Assembly: GCA_019635355.1 (NCBI GenBank)
Contig: JAHBZQ010000001.1
Coordinates: 3,844,001 to 3,908,000 of the forward strand
Length of the DNA stretch: 64,000 nucleotides
Reading direction: 5' to 3'
DNA from: Rhizobacter sp.
Lineage (GTDB): Bacteria > Pseudomonadota > Gammaproteobacteria > Burkholderiales > Burkholderiaceae_C
In this document: piece after piece, positions 53,694-64,000 of the stretch
Layout of the letters: every line of letters starts with the position of its first letter
Numbering within the stretch: the stretch's first letter is position 1
Translations under genes and position numbers: made by a program
Notes under the pieces: model-generated
What the model saw: only the letters and a program-made list of their open reading frames with translations
Database searches by the model: none
What the model was told of the DNA's origin: nothing

Positions 53694-55223
53694 ATGTCAT
53701 TGGCGGTGATCCACAGCCGCGCGCTCGACGGCCTGGCGGCGCCCGAGGTCACGGTCGAGGTCCATCTGGCCAATGGCCTGCCGAGCTTCACGCTGGTCGG
53801 GCTGGCCGACACCGAGGTCAAGGAGGCGCGAGAGCGTGTCCGGGCGGCCCTGCAGAACAGCGGCCTCGAATTTCCATTCAACAAGCGCATCACGGTCAAT
53901 CTGGCGCCGGCCGACCTGCCCAAAGAGACCGGTCGCTTCGACCTGCCCATCGCGCTGGGAATCCTCGCCGCGAGCGGCCAGATCGACCCGGCCCTGCTCG
54001 GCCACTACGAGTTTGCTGGCGAGCTTTCGCTCTCGGGCGAGCTGCGGCCGGTGCGCGGGGCGCTGGCGATGGGCCTCGCACTCAAGCGCCGCGAGGGGGC
54101 GACGCCCCGTGCGCTGGTGCTGCCACAGGCGAGCGCGCAGGAAGCGGCCCTCGTCGAAGGCCTGCCCATCTTCGGCGCCGCCCACCTGCTCGACGTCGTG
54201 CAGGCCCTGCTGCCGGGCGACGCCGCCCAGCGCGGCGAACTCCGGCGTGCGCAAGCCCACACCGTGCCCGTCACCGACACGCTCCCGGACCTGCGCGACG
54301 TGAAGGGCCAGGCCGGCGCCAAACGTGCGCTCGAAGTGGCCGCTGCTGGCGGGCATTCGCTTCTCATGATGGGCCCGCCCGGCACCGGCAAGTCGATGCT
54401 CGCGCAGCGCTTCGCGGGCCTCCTGCCCCCGCTCACCCAGGACGAAGCCCTGGAGTCGGCCGCCGTGCTGAGCCTGTACCACGGCTTCTCGCCCGAGCGC
54501 TGGCGCGTGCGCAACGTGCGGGCGCCGCACCATGGGGCCTCGGCGGTGGCGCTGGTGGGTGGTGGGTCGCCGCCGCGCCCGGGCGAGATCTCGCTGGCTC
54601 ATCACGGTGTGCTCTTCCTCGACGAACTGCCCGAGTTCCCGCGGGCGGCGCTCGAAGCCTTGCGCGAGCCGATGGAGACCGGCCGCGTCACCATCTCGCG
54701 GGCCGCGCGGCAGGCCGAGTACCCGGCTTCCTTCCAGTTGATCGCCGCGATGAACCCGTGCCCGTGCGGCCACCTGGGCAGCCCCTTGCGCGCTTGCCGG
54801 TGTACGCCCGATGTGGTGCTGCGTTACCAGGGCCGGCTCAGCGGCCCCTTGCTCGACCGCATCGACCTGCAGGTGGAGGTGCCGGCCGTCCCACCCGACA
54901 CGCTCGCGTCGGCACCCGATGGCGAGCCCAGCGCCCAGGTGGCCGATCGGGTGATGGCCGCGCGCGAGGCGGCGCTGTCACGCCAGGGGTGCACCAACGC
55001 GCGCCTGGCGGGCTCGGCGATCGACATGCACTGCGCGCTGGGGGCCGCGGAAACGCGCCTGCTGCAAGGCGCCTCGGCGCGGCTGGGCTGGTCGGCCCGC
55101 AGCTACCACCGGGTGCTGCGCGTGGCCCGCACCGTGGCCGACCTGGCGGCCAGCCCCGACATCCAGGTGGCGCACCTGGCCGAAGCCATTCAATACCGGC
55201 GCCTGCTGATGGCGCCGGCCTGA
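53694..55223 (+). CDS. comM: YifB/ComM family Mg-chelatase-like AAA ATPase
   Basis: 509 residues from the ATG at 53694, preceded by GGGAGAAA. An N-terminal Lon-like subdomain (VTVEVHLANGLPSFTLVGLADTEVKEARERVRAAL) is followed by the AAA+ domain with Walker A GPPGTGKS (about 226-233), the Walker B stretch GVLFLDELPEF, and an FQLIAAMNPCPCGHLGSP cysteine motif. A C-terminal magnesium-chelatase-like region follows. In Vibrio and other naturally competent bacteria ComM is a branch-migration helicase that helps integrate taken-up DNA. It diverges from torF. Confidence 0.93.
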   Translation: MSLAVIHSRALDGLAAPEVTVEVHLANGLPSFTLVGLADTEVKEARERVRAALQNSGLEFPFNKRITVNLAPADLPKETGRFDLPIALGILAASGQIDPALLGHYEFAGELSLSGELRPVRGALAMGLALKRREGATPRALVLPQASAQEAALVEGLPIFGAAHLLDVVQALLPGDAAQRGELRRAQAHTVPVTDTLPDLRDVKGQAGAKRALEVAAAGGHSLLMMGPPGTGKSMLAQRFAGLLPPLTQDEALESAAVLSLYHGFSPERWRVRNVRAPHHGASAVALVGGGSPPRPGEISLAHHGVLFLDELPEFPRAALEALREPMETGRVTISRAARQAEYPASFQLIAAMNPCPCGHLGSPLRACRCTPDVVLRYQGRLSGPLLDRIDLQVEVPAVPPDTLASAPDGEPSAQVADRVMAAREAALSRQGCTNARLAGSAIDMHCALGAAETRLLQGASARLGWSARSYHRVLRVARTVADLAASPDIQVAHLAEAIQYRRLLMAPA

Positions 55224-55241
55224 GGGGCTGGGAAGAAAGCC

Positions 55242-55820
55242 TCAGCCCTTGGCCGGGCGCGGCTTCAACTCGTTGCCCTGCACCTCGACGCGTGCGCCCA
55301 CCGCAGGCGCGGTCGATTGCGTGACGGTGCGGGTGCTGCCGTCGTCCATGCGCAGCTGCACCTGGTAGACCGTGGTGGCGCGGGCATGCTTCTCGATCTC
55401 ATGACCGGCGAGGCCGCCGCCCACGGCGCCGAGCACGGTCATGGCCTTCTTGCCATTGCCGTTGCCGACCTGGTGGCCGACGACGCCGCCCACCACCGCA
55501 CCGCCGACCGCGCCGAGGCCGGTGGCTTCACCCTTCTGCTTCTCCGCCTTGACGCTTTCGACGGTGCCGCAGTGTGCGCAGGTCACGGTGTTGGCCTGCT
55601 TGGCCGCTGGGGTGGCCTTCGCCACCGCAGGCTTGGCTGCGGGCACCGGCTGCGCGGCCGCCTGGGGCGTGTCTTTCGGCGGGCTCATCAACGCGCCGGC
55701 CAGGGCGCCGACGCCGAGCAGGCTCAGGCCGCCGGCCACCCACCAGACGAGTGGGTTGGCGCTGGGGCGCGGCACGGCGCCGGGGGCGATGGGTTCGGAC
55801 AAGGAGGTGCTGCTGGTCAT
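55242..55820 (-). CDS. Glycine zipper 2TM domain membrane protein
   Basis: 192 residues. A hydrophobic segment (about 25-45, PLVWWVAGGLSLLGVGALAGALM), an Ala/Pro/Lys linker, a CAHCG motif near residue 80, then the glycine zipper (EATGLGAVGGAVVGGVVGHQVGNGNGKKAMTVLGAVGGGLAGHEIEKHAR) and a small terminal beta region (TTVYQVQLRMDDGSTRTVTQSTAPAVGARVEV). The last parts match SlyB/Rcs-type outer-membrane-related lipoproteins, but there is no lipobox. The CxxC pair could bind metal or form a disulfide. Function unknown. Confidence 0.85.
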   Translation of the reverse strand: MTSSTSLSEPIAPGAVPRPSANPLVWWVAGGLSLLGVGALAGALMSPPKDTPQAAAQPVPAAKPAVAKATPAAKQANTVTCAHCGTVESVKAEKQKGEATGLGAVGGAVVGGVVGHQVGNGNGKKAMTVLGAVGGGLAGHEIEKHARATTVYQVQLRMDDGSTRTVTQSTAPAVGARVEVQGNELKPRPAKG

Positions 55821-55845
55821 GGGTGAGACGGATGAGGAATGAAGC

Positions 55846-57354
55846 TCAGGTCCTCATGAACCCGAGGTCGCGCTGGAAGTTCCGCAGGTTGGGGAAGACC
55901 GAGTCGAGGTTGCTGTCGGAGACGCCGAACCACTTGCCGAGCGTGGCGCCGATCTGGTCGACCGAGACACCGGGCAGGAAGCTGCCGGAGCCCACCTCGT
56001 CGTTGTGGTTCAAGCCCACCTGCGGGAAGCGGCCGTAGATCTCGCGGCCGTTGACCGCGCCGCCGTATACGAAGTGGTGCGCGCCCCAGCCGTGGTCGGT
56101 GCCGTCGCCGTTGGTGGTGAAGGTGCGGCCGAAGTCGGAGCCGGTGAAGAGCGTCACGCTGTCGCGCAGGCCGAGCGTGCCCAGCACGGTGTCGAAGTAG
56201 CCGATGGCATGCGACAGGCGCGCCATCAGGTCGGCCTGGGTGCGGTTCTGGTTGTCGTGGGTGTCGAAGCCGCCCATGCTGACGAAGAACACCTGCCGCT
56301 GCACGCCGAGGGTGCCGCGCGCCGCGATGATGCGGGCGACCGCCTGCAGCTGCTGCGCGAGGTTGTTGTTGGCGGCGACGCCGGTGGAGGGCGGCACGTA
56401 CTGTGACGGCGCGGCCACCTGTCCGTTGGCGTCGACGAACGCCTGCTGGAACTGCGCCTGCGCATCGATCGAGCGCTTGGTGATGCTGGCCTGTTCGCGG
56501 CCGAGCAGGTGCGAGACGGTATTCGGGTCGCCGTTGGCCGTGAGCAGGTTGCGGTAGGCGGTGGCGGCGGCGGCCGAGCTGAAGAGGCTCCCGGTGATGC
56601 CGCCCACCGCGGTGGCGCCGCCGGTGCCGATCTGGTACTGGAAGACGTTCTGCCCGGCCATGAACACCGCGTTGCCGTTCACCGAGATGCTGGTGAAGAC
56701 GGTGTTGGTGTTGCTGCTGGCCAGGAGGTCGCCGAAGCGGCCGCCCCAGCCCACGCGTGCGCCTTCGGGGCCGAGGGCCTGCCAGGTCGACTGCTGGTCG
56801 TTGTGCGAGAAGAGCTTGGCCGGCCGCGGGCGCGAGGGCAGGTTGGCCTGGTACTCGGCCTTGGTCATCGGGAAGACCAGCGGGCCGGCGTTGGCGATGA
56901 TGGCCAGGCGGCTGCCGGTGCTGGCGTTGAAGAGCGTCTGCATCTCCGTCATCGACGGGTGCAGCGCGAAGCTGCGGGTGTTGTTGACCGGCGAGGCGGT
57001 GAAGGCGGGGTTGAGCGCCAGCACGCCGCCCAGCGCCGCTGGCGAAGCCCGTGGGGCGGTGGTGTCGGGCGCCGTGCCCACCGGGCGCAGCGCGATCGGG
57101 TCGGTGCCGGTGGCGCGCACCGTCTGGTAGGCCGTCCACGAGGCGGTATCGGTGGGCAGCACCGTGTTGGCCGAGTCGTTGCCGCCGTAAAGGAACAGGC
57201 AGACGATGGCCTTGTAGCTGGGCGCGGTCTGCGCCACTGCGGCGTTCATCGTCGCGAGGTTGAGCGCGAAGGGCAGCCCGGCCGGGCCCACCGTGCCCGA
57301 GAGGATGGCGGCGCGGCGCAGGAACTCGCGGCGGGAGGCGTGGTCGTGTCGCAT
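55846..57354 (-). CDS. DUF1501 domain exported protein
   Basis: 502 residues from the ATG at 57354. The N-terminus RREFLRRAAILSGTVGPAGLPFALNL is a twin-arginine signal. The DUF1501 pattern (sulfatase/alkaline phosphatase-like fold) is seen in KAIVCLFLYGGNDSANTVLP, FALHPSMTEMQTLFN, VSMGGFDTHDNQ and TLFTGSDFGRTFTTNGDGTDHGWGAHHFVYGG. Biochemical activity is unproven. It follows the DUF1800 gene by 13 bp, an almost constant pairing in proteobacteria and planctomycetes. Confidence 0.9.
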   Translation of the reverse strand: MRHDHASRREFLRRAAILSGTVGPAGLPFALNLATMNAAVAQTAPSYKAIVCLFLYGGNDSANTVLPTDTASWTAYQTVRATGTDPIALRPVGTAPDTTAPRASPAALGGVLALNPAFTASPVNNTRSFALHPSMTEMQTLFNASTGSRLAIIANAGPLVFPMTKAEYQANLPSRPRPAKLFSHNDQQSTWQALGPEGARVGWGGRFGDLLASSNTNTVFTSISVNGNAVFMAGQNVFQYQIGTGGATAVGGITGSLFSSAAAATAYRNLLTANGDPNTVSHLLGREQASITKRSIDAQAQFQQAFVDANGQVAAPSQYVPPSTGVAANNNLAQQLQAVARIIAARGTLGVQRQVFFVSMGGFDTHDNQNRTQADLMARLSHAIGYFDTVLGTLGLRDSVTLFTGSDFGRTFTTNGDGTDHGWGAHHFVYGGAVNGREIYGRFPQVGLNHNDEVGSGSFLPGVSVDQIGATLGKWFGVSDSNLDSVFPNLRNFQRDLGFMRT

Positions 57355-57367
57355 GTCGGTCTCCCTC

Positions 57368-59125
57368 TTATTTCTGGACCAGGTAGTCGGGCGAGGCCAT
57401 CGTGAGGAGGATGGCGATGAACACCCGGTCGCGTTTGGCCGCGTCGATGTTGGTCTGGTTGGTGGCCGGGATGCTGCGGCTGGTGACGGCATTGATCACC
57501 AGGTCGCGGTGGGCCGTGCTCATCTGGCCCGACATCAGCAGCCAGTTCAGCCGGTCGACGAGCGCGGTGGCGTTGTCGGCGATCGCGGTCTCGGCGCTGA
57601 AGTCGAGCTGGATGTCGCGGCTGGCGTTGACGGTGAGCCAGGTGCCGCGCAGGTAGTTGAGGTAGCCCGCGACCGACACCTCGTTGGCCAGCTGCAGCTC
57701 GGGCGCCACCAAGCCCGCGCCGGCCGCAGCGCTGTTGGGCGGCGTGAAGCCGGGGCGGTAGAAGTTGAAGACCGAGGGCGAGCGCATCGCCGTCTGGCTC
57801 AAGCGGCTGGCCGGGTCGTCGGTGTTGTCGATGCCGGTCCAGTTGCCGGTGGTCGACGTGGCCTTGAAGGCGCGCAGGAAGTGCGACAGGCGCAGCAGCG
57901 GCTCGCGGATCTTGCCGTAGTGCGGGTTGGCGAGGTCGGGGTTGCGTGCTTCGGGGTCGAGCAGGATGGCGCGCCACACCGCCTTCATGTCGCCGCGCAC
58001 ACCGCGGCCGTTGTTGTTGAACGCCGAGGCCACGCGGCCCACGTAGGCGGGGCTCGGGTTGCTGGTGACCATGCGCTGGATCAGCTGCTTGCCGATGAAG
58101 GGGCCGACGTTCGGGTGGTTGAAGAGGGTGTCGAGCGCGATGCGCAGGTCGGCGTCGGCATCGGCCGTGGTGCTGGCGGGGATGGTGCGGCCGAGGAAGC
58201 GCTTCTCGCTGGTGGAGTGGAACGCGTTGTAGGCCTGCATCGGCTGCCAGTCGCGGTCGGGCTGGGCGTCGGCGCCGCCGAAGCGGCGGGTGGTGCGGTC
58301 GGCGAGGTTGGGGCCGGCGTACCAGCTGTAGCCGGTGAAGACCTTGGCCAGGCCCTGGATGTCGGCGTGGGTGTAGGTCTCGGTCTCGGTGCCGCCGCGC
58401 GGCGTGCCGTCGTTGTTCAGCTCGTACAGGCCGATCGAGAACAGCTGCATGATCTCGCGCGCATAGTTCTCGTCGGGCACCCGGCCGGTCGCGGGGTTCT
58501 CCTTCTGGTTGCGCATGTGCGTGAGATAGATGCCCATCATCGGGTGCAGGCTCACCCGCTCCAGCAGGTCGCGGTAGTTGCCGAAGGCGTGCTCGGCCAG
58601 CATGTCGTAGTACGAGGTCACGCCGCGCGGGTTGTTGGCGAGCGTGCTGTCGGCGAACGAGATCACGAAGATCTGCGAGAGCGCGAAGGTGGCGCGCTGG
58701 CGCAGCTGGTCGTCGCGCGAGAGCGCCTGGGCCCAGTAGCTTTCGCGGAACTGGGCTGCGCTCGGGTCCTGCATCGTGGTTTCTAGCTCGGCATCGCGCC
58801 GGTCGTAGTGCGTGCGATGCGGCAGGCGCGGCAGGTTGAACTGCGCCTCGATCCAGGCGGCGAAGTTCGAGCGGGTCAGCGCGTTGATCGAGGCTTCGGT
58901 CGGGCCGTAGCTGGCTTGTGCGAGGAAACGCGCCGCCTCGTTGCGCGTGGGCGCCGGGCCGGTGTTGGCCGGCGTCTGCTGTTCGTTGTCTTCCTTGCCA
59001 GCGCCGCAGGCGACCACAAGGGCCGCCATCACCAGCGCGAGGCCGGTGCGGGTGCGCTGCTTCAGCCAAGCGCCCAATCGGCCACTCTGGCGCGAGCGTG
59101 TGTTCTCAACTTGCGTGCTGTCCAC
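57368..59125 (-). CDS. DUF1800 domain exported protein
   Basis: 585 residues. A basic N-terminus and hydrophobic stretch (TRTGLALVMAALVVACGAGKED) with a lipobox-like VVAC near residue 40 suggest a lipoprotein or secreted protein. DUF1800 landmarks: EAARFLAQASYGPTEASINAL, LRQRATFALSQIFVIS, GNYRDLLERVSLHPMMGIYLTHMRNQKENP, DENYAREIMQLFSIGLYELNNDGTP and NHPNVGPFIGKQLIQRMV. The family is mostly alpha-helical and has no known function. It is co-transcribed with the DUF1501 gene. Confidence 0.9.
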   Translation of the reverse strand: MDSTQVENTRSRQSGRLGAWLKQRTRTGLALVMAALVVACGAGKEDNEQQTPANTGPAPTRNEAARFLAQASYGPTEASINALTRSNFAAWIEAQFNLPRLPHRTHYDRRDAELETTMQDPSAAQFRESYWAQALSRDDQLRQRATFALSQIFVISFADSTLANNPRGVTSYYDMLAEHAFGNYRDLLERVSLHPMMGIYLTHMRNQKENPATGRVPDENYAREIMQLFSIGLYELNNDGTPRGGTETETYTHADIQGLAKVFTGYSWYAGPNLADRTTRRFGGADAQPDRDWQPMQAYNAFHSTSEKRFLGRTIPASTTADADADLRIALDTLFNHPNVGPFIGKQLIQRMVTSNPSPAYVGRVASAFNNNGRGVRGDMKAVWRAILLDPEARNPDLANPHYGKIREPLLRLSHFLRAFKATSTTGNWTGIDNTDDPASRLSQTAMRSPSVFNFYRPGFTPPNSAAAGAGLVAPELQLANEVSVAGYLNYLRGTWLTVNASRDIQLDFSAETAIADNATALVDRLNWLLMSGQMSTAHRDLVINAVTSRSIPATNQTNIDAAKRDRVFIAILLTMASPDYLVQK

Positions 59126-59204
59126 GGTCCCCTCCTCCGCATGTCGTCATGCTTGAAGGGACATTGTTCGGGTCACGCGCCGCGAAAAAACGTGAATTGT
59201 TGGC

Positions 59205-59277
59205 GGCCTGCGAAAGGCTTACCTCTCGCAACAGGCCTTTTGGTGTCGATTCATGCACACCTTGCGAGGGTGTGCAT
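59205..59277. repeat. Two stem-loops in the DUF1800-metH gap
   Basis: First element: GGCCTGCGAAAGG (59205-59217) pairs with CCTCTCG (59222-59228) and CAGGCC (59232-59237), one mismatch and a 3-nt bulge, then TTTT on the plus strand. Second: ATGCACACC (59253-59261) and GGTGTGCAT (59269-59277), a perfect 9-bp dyad. They lie downstream of metH and upstream of DUF1800. The first is terminator-like on the plus strand; the second could be an operator. Confidence 0.55.
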
Positions 59278-59307
59278 CGTCTGTAAGTGGATGCAAGCCG
59301 GGTCGTG

Positions 59308-62049
<2,742 letters not shown>

Positions 62050-62069
62050 GGCGTGGTTCGATGGAACTG

Positions 62070-62104
62070 CGCATGCGCCGTGGTGCTCACCCGCGGCGCA
62101 TGCG
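62070..62104 (-). promoter_or_regulatory. Stem-loop between the SAH riboswitch and metH
   Basis: GCATGCGCCG (62071-62080) and CGGCGCATGC (62094-62103) pair perfectly, with one more C-G pair outside, around a 13-nt loop. It ends about 20 nt before the metH start codon on the minus strand, so it is a natural expression platform for the riboswitch. Confidence 0.65.
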
Positions 62105-62135
62105 TGCGATCGTGGGAATCGGGGCATGCAGGGGT

Positions 62136-62215
62136 GAGCGTCGTTGCGAGCTTCCAAGCCTGGCGGCGCTGGCTTCTGAGGCGAAGCCGGGCGCCGTCGC
62201 AACGCTCCTTGGAAG
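62136..62215 (-). promoter_or_regulatory. S-adenosylhomocysteine (SAH) riboswitch of metH
   Basis: Read on the minus strand, P1 is CTTCCAAG (62215-62208) with CTTGGAAG. The invariant GGAGCG-type segment follows (GGAGCGTTGCGACGG), then a P2 with GGCGC/GCGCC and the GCCAGGCT segment. The pseudoknot pairs GAGCGTTGCGA with TCGCAACG and CGCTC (one bulged A), ending at 62136. This is the SAH riboswitch (ahcY-metH type), which raises expression when SAH is high. It lies 87 nt before the metH start, fitting removal of SAH-derived homocysteine. Confidence 0.9.
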
Positions 62216-62376
62216 CCGCGAAGTTTAGCGGCGGCGGCCCGTGTGCGATACCCGCACATCGGGCCTGTGCGTCTCGAGCGCGGCCCAGCACCTGGTTACA
62301 AGCCCAGGCAGCGGCCCTGAACCTGATGGGGTTACCGGCGTTCCAATCGCCGCTCGTCACCAAAATCGACCGCACC

Positions 62377-63000
62377 ATGACGTTTGCCCGCTCGTTCCAA
62401 GCCGCGCTGTGCGCGGCGCTCTTCGCCGCCGGCTGCTCGTCGCCGCCGCCCAAGGCCGTGCCGCCGGCGACCGCGGCCGTGCCCGGCTCGGCTGCCGGCC
62501 CGGTGTATGGCAAGGGCTCGACCGACGGCAAAGGCTTCTCGCCGCAGATGGAAGCGGCCGAGCGCCAGCTCAGCAGCGCGTTGAGCGGCTCCGGCGTGTC
62601 GGTGGCCCGCACCACCGACGAGCGCATCTGGATCACCCTGCCGGGCGACCTCACCTTCCAGCCCAATCGCTCGGCGCTGAAGCCGGGGGCCACCGCCTTG
62701 CTCGACAAGATCGTGGTCTCGTTGCGCGGCCTGCCCACCGCCGAGTTGCGCATCGTCGGCCACACCGATTCGAAGGGCGCCTCGGCCGCCAACGACGCGC
62801 TCTCGCTCGACCGCGCCGCCAGCACCCGCGACTGGCTCGTGGCCCGCGGCATGTCGCCGGTGCGCATCGCCGTGGCCGGGCGCGGCTCGCGCGACCCGCT
62901 GGCCAGCAACGACGACGAGGCCGGGCGGGCGACCAACCGGCGCGTCGAGATCCTGGTGGGTGAGAAGCCGCGCGCCGGCGCCACCACCAGCGCGAAGTAA
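62377..63000 (+). CDS. OmpA family lipoprotein
   Basis: 207 residues. Signal sequence with lipobox (LFAAGC, Cys19), then a Pro/Ala-rich linker and an OmpA domain (about 85-200). The domain holds FQPNRSALKPGATALLDKI, LRIVGHTDSKGASAANDALSLDRA and GRGSRDPLASNDDEAGRATNRRVEI, with the peptidoglycan-binding Asp and Arg of NxxLSxxRA...NRRVEI in place. It should tether the outer membrane to the wall. Single gene, divergent from metH, about 100 bp before the HD-GYP-like gene. Confidence 0.92.
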   Translation: MTFARSFQAALCAALFAAGCSSPPPKAVPPATAAVPGSAAGPVYGKGSTDGKGFSPQMEAAERQLSSALSGSGVSVARTTDERIWITLPGDLTFQPNRSALKPGATALLDKIVVSLRGLPTAELRIVGHTDSKGASAANDALSLDRAASTRDWLVARGMSPVRIAVAGRGSRDPLASNDDEAGRATNRRVEILVGEKPRAGATTSAK

Positions 63001-63099
63001 GCCGCGGGCCCCCTCAAGTTCGAGGCAGGGCGGTCGAAATCCCAAACAGGGTGCCCGGTTCGGACGCCCGGCTTTCCGCTTCCGGCTTCGCACGCCCCC

Positions 63100-64000
63100 A
63101 TGCCCGTCATCCAGCTGCCCCCCGAGATCCTGCGCACCGGCCACCCGGCGCCGGTGTCCGTGCGCGACGCCACCGGCCACCTGCTGCTGGCCAAGGGGGT
63201 GCTGGTGGCCACCGAGGAGCAGCGCCAGCGCCTGGTGTCGCGCGCGCTCTACGTCGACGAACTCGAAGGCGACCTGCTCAAGCGGGCGCTGGCCGGCAAG
63301 CTCGATTCCATGCTGCGGCAGAACGCCAAGCTCGGCCACATGGCCCGCGCCGAAGTGGGCGAGGTGGTGATGGGCACGAGCGGCCCGGCCGCCGTGGCCG
63401 TCGACCCGGTCACCGCCTGGGCCAACCTGCAGATGCGCGGACGGGCGTTGTTGCAGACGCCGGCCCCGGCCGACTTCCTCGCCAAGCTCGACAGGTTCCA
63501 GGCCGAGGTGCTGGCGCTGACCGAATCGGACGCCGACCTGGCCCTGCTGCTGCTGGTGCAGGCGACCTGCAGCGACGCCCACCACTACAGCGTCACGCAC
63601 GCCCTGCTCGTGGCGGTGCTGTGCGAGCTGGCGGCGCGCCAGATCCCGTCGTTCACGCCCGAGATGCGCCATTCGCTGCGCGGTGCGGCGCTGACCATGA
63701 ACATCGCGATGACCGCGCTGCAGGACCAGCTGGCCCTGCAGGAAGAACCGCCCGCGCCGCAGCAGCGGGCCTTGATCGACAACCATGCCGAGCGGGCCGT
63801 CACCTGCCTGCGCCAGGCCGGGGTGGCCGATGCCGTCTGGCTGGAAGCGGTGGCGCACCACCATGACACCACGCCCGGCCCCTTGGCGGGCCACCGCCCC
63901 GGCCTGCAACTGGCCCGGCTGCTGCAGCGGGCCGACATCTTCTCGGCCCGTCTGAGCATGCGCCGCGCACGCCCGGCACTCGCGGCCTCGGCCGCCATCA
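63100..64000 (+). CDS. Degenerate HD-GYP-like protein (cut by window end)
   Basis: The reading frame is open from the ATG at 63100 to the window edge, at least 300 residues. The N-terminal 60 residues match the wall of HD-GYP proteins that carry a short leading domain. The core keeps the first histidine (HYSVTHALL, near 167), the second-site HHH at 253-255, and the trailing RADIFSARLS near 277-286. But the metal-binding HD pair is replaced by MN (200-201, in ALTMNIAMTAL), and no GYP follows the HHH. Hydrolysis of cyclic di-GMP is therefore doubtful; a binding or regulatory role is possible. Relative to the intact HD-GYP gene at 1873-3126 it is much diverged. Confidence 0.8.
   Translation, partial: MPVIQLPPEILRTGHPAPVSVRDATGHLLLAKGVLVATEEQRQRLVSRALYVDELEGDLLKRALAGKLDSMLRQNAKLGHMARAEVGEVVMGTSGPAAVAVDPVTAWANLQMRGRALLQTPAPADFLAKLDRFQAEVLALTESDADLALLLLVQATCSDAHHYSVTHALLVAVLCELAARQIPSFTPEMRHSLRGAALTMNIAMTALQDQLALQEEPPAPQQRALIDNHAERAVTCLRQAGVADAVWLEAVAHHHDTTPGPLAGHRPGLQLARLLQRADIFSARLSMRRARPALAASAAI

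Larger units (their letters stand above)
62050..62376. other. 327-bp divergent gap between metH and the OmpA gene
   Basis: About half is the metH leader with the SAH riboswitch and a stem-loop. The remainder (62216-62376) must hold the divergent promoters. No further gene, cobalamin riboswitch box or clear hexamer pair was recognised there. The OmpA-like lipoprotein begins at 62377. Confidence 0.7.

Noticed and set aside
62050..62376. Cobalamin riboswitch for the B12-dependent MetH
   Set aside because: No B12-box-like GCCACTG on the minus strand; the SAH riboswitch explains the structure.

Overview
The window is high-GC, gene-dense chromosomal DNA from a betaproteobacterium of the order Burkholderiales. 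It resembles the Leptothrix/Rubrivivax/Rhizobacter side of the order, but the genus is an inference from gene content and style only. Supporting signs are the split methionine synthase with an SAH riboswitch, the torF-glnK-amt operon, the DUF1800/DUF1501 pair, the cysteine synthase-creBC linkage and a dispersed GC-rich intergenic repeat. No rRNA, tRNA, prophage, insertion sequence or CRISPR array was seen.

Layout. (1) 1-10.5 kb: a strong terminator from an upstream unit, a DUF488 protein, a rubredoxin-reductase-like enzyme, an HD-GYP protein, priA, an unusually structured 367-bp gap, hemE, a small secreted protein, then cysK-creB-creC read as one overlapping unit. (2) 10.2-16.1 kb: a DUF1161 gene diverges from a four-gene operon encoding a VIT/vWA surface protein with a PEP-CTERM tail, an exosortase, a small EpsI-like partner and a GT51 peptidoglycan glycosyltransferase. 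The divergent gap holds a perfect TTCAC-N6-TTCAC repeat, the known CreB/BlrA tag, about 300 bp downstream of creC. (3) 16.1-22.7 kb: lemA with two TPM-domain genes, a DUF3617 protein, and a plant-polymer operon (GH43 arabinanase, PL3 pectate lyase, YCF48-like lipoprotein) with a palindromic operator in its promoter spacer. (4) 22.8-30.1 kb: the complete F1Fo ATP synthase operon atpIBEFHAGDC on the minus strand, with a consensus -10 and a terminator. (5) 30.1-36.6 kb: a sugar lactonase and aldose epimerase pair, a GNAT enzyme, and a Wza-like/Wzz-like export pair with no glycosyltransferases beside it. (6) 36.6-41.9 kb: an EamA exporter-aminotransferase-PhzF operon divergent from a MocR regulator with operator-like inverted repeats, then an unknown protein. 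(7) 41.9-50.6 kb: an ABC-F ATPase, an orphan substrate-binding protein, gshB, benE, kup and gshA. (8) 50.7-55.8 kb: torF-glnK-amt behind a sigma-54 promoter with an NtrC-type enhancer, divergent from a YifB/ComM ATPase. (9) 55.8-64 kb: the DUF1501/DUF1800 pair, the C-terminal part of a split MetH under an SAH riboswitch, an OmpA lipoprotein, and a degenerate HD-GYP protein cut by the window end.

The most promising system is region 2: a dedicated exosortase with one evident substrate, coupled to a peptidoglycan polymerase and apparently within reach of the neighbouring CreBC regulators. Most genes are housekeeping, so their functions are well supported. The regulatory sites were read by eye and were not searched for exhaustively.
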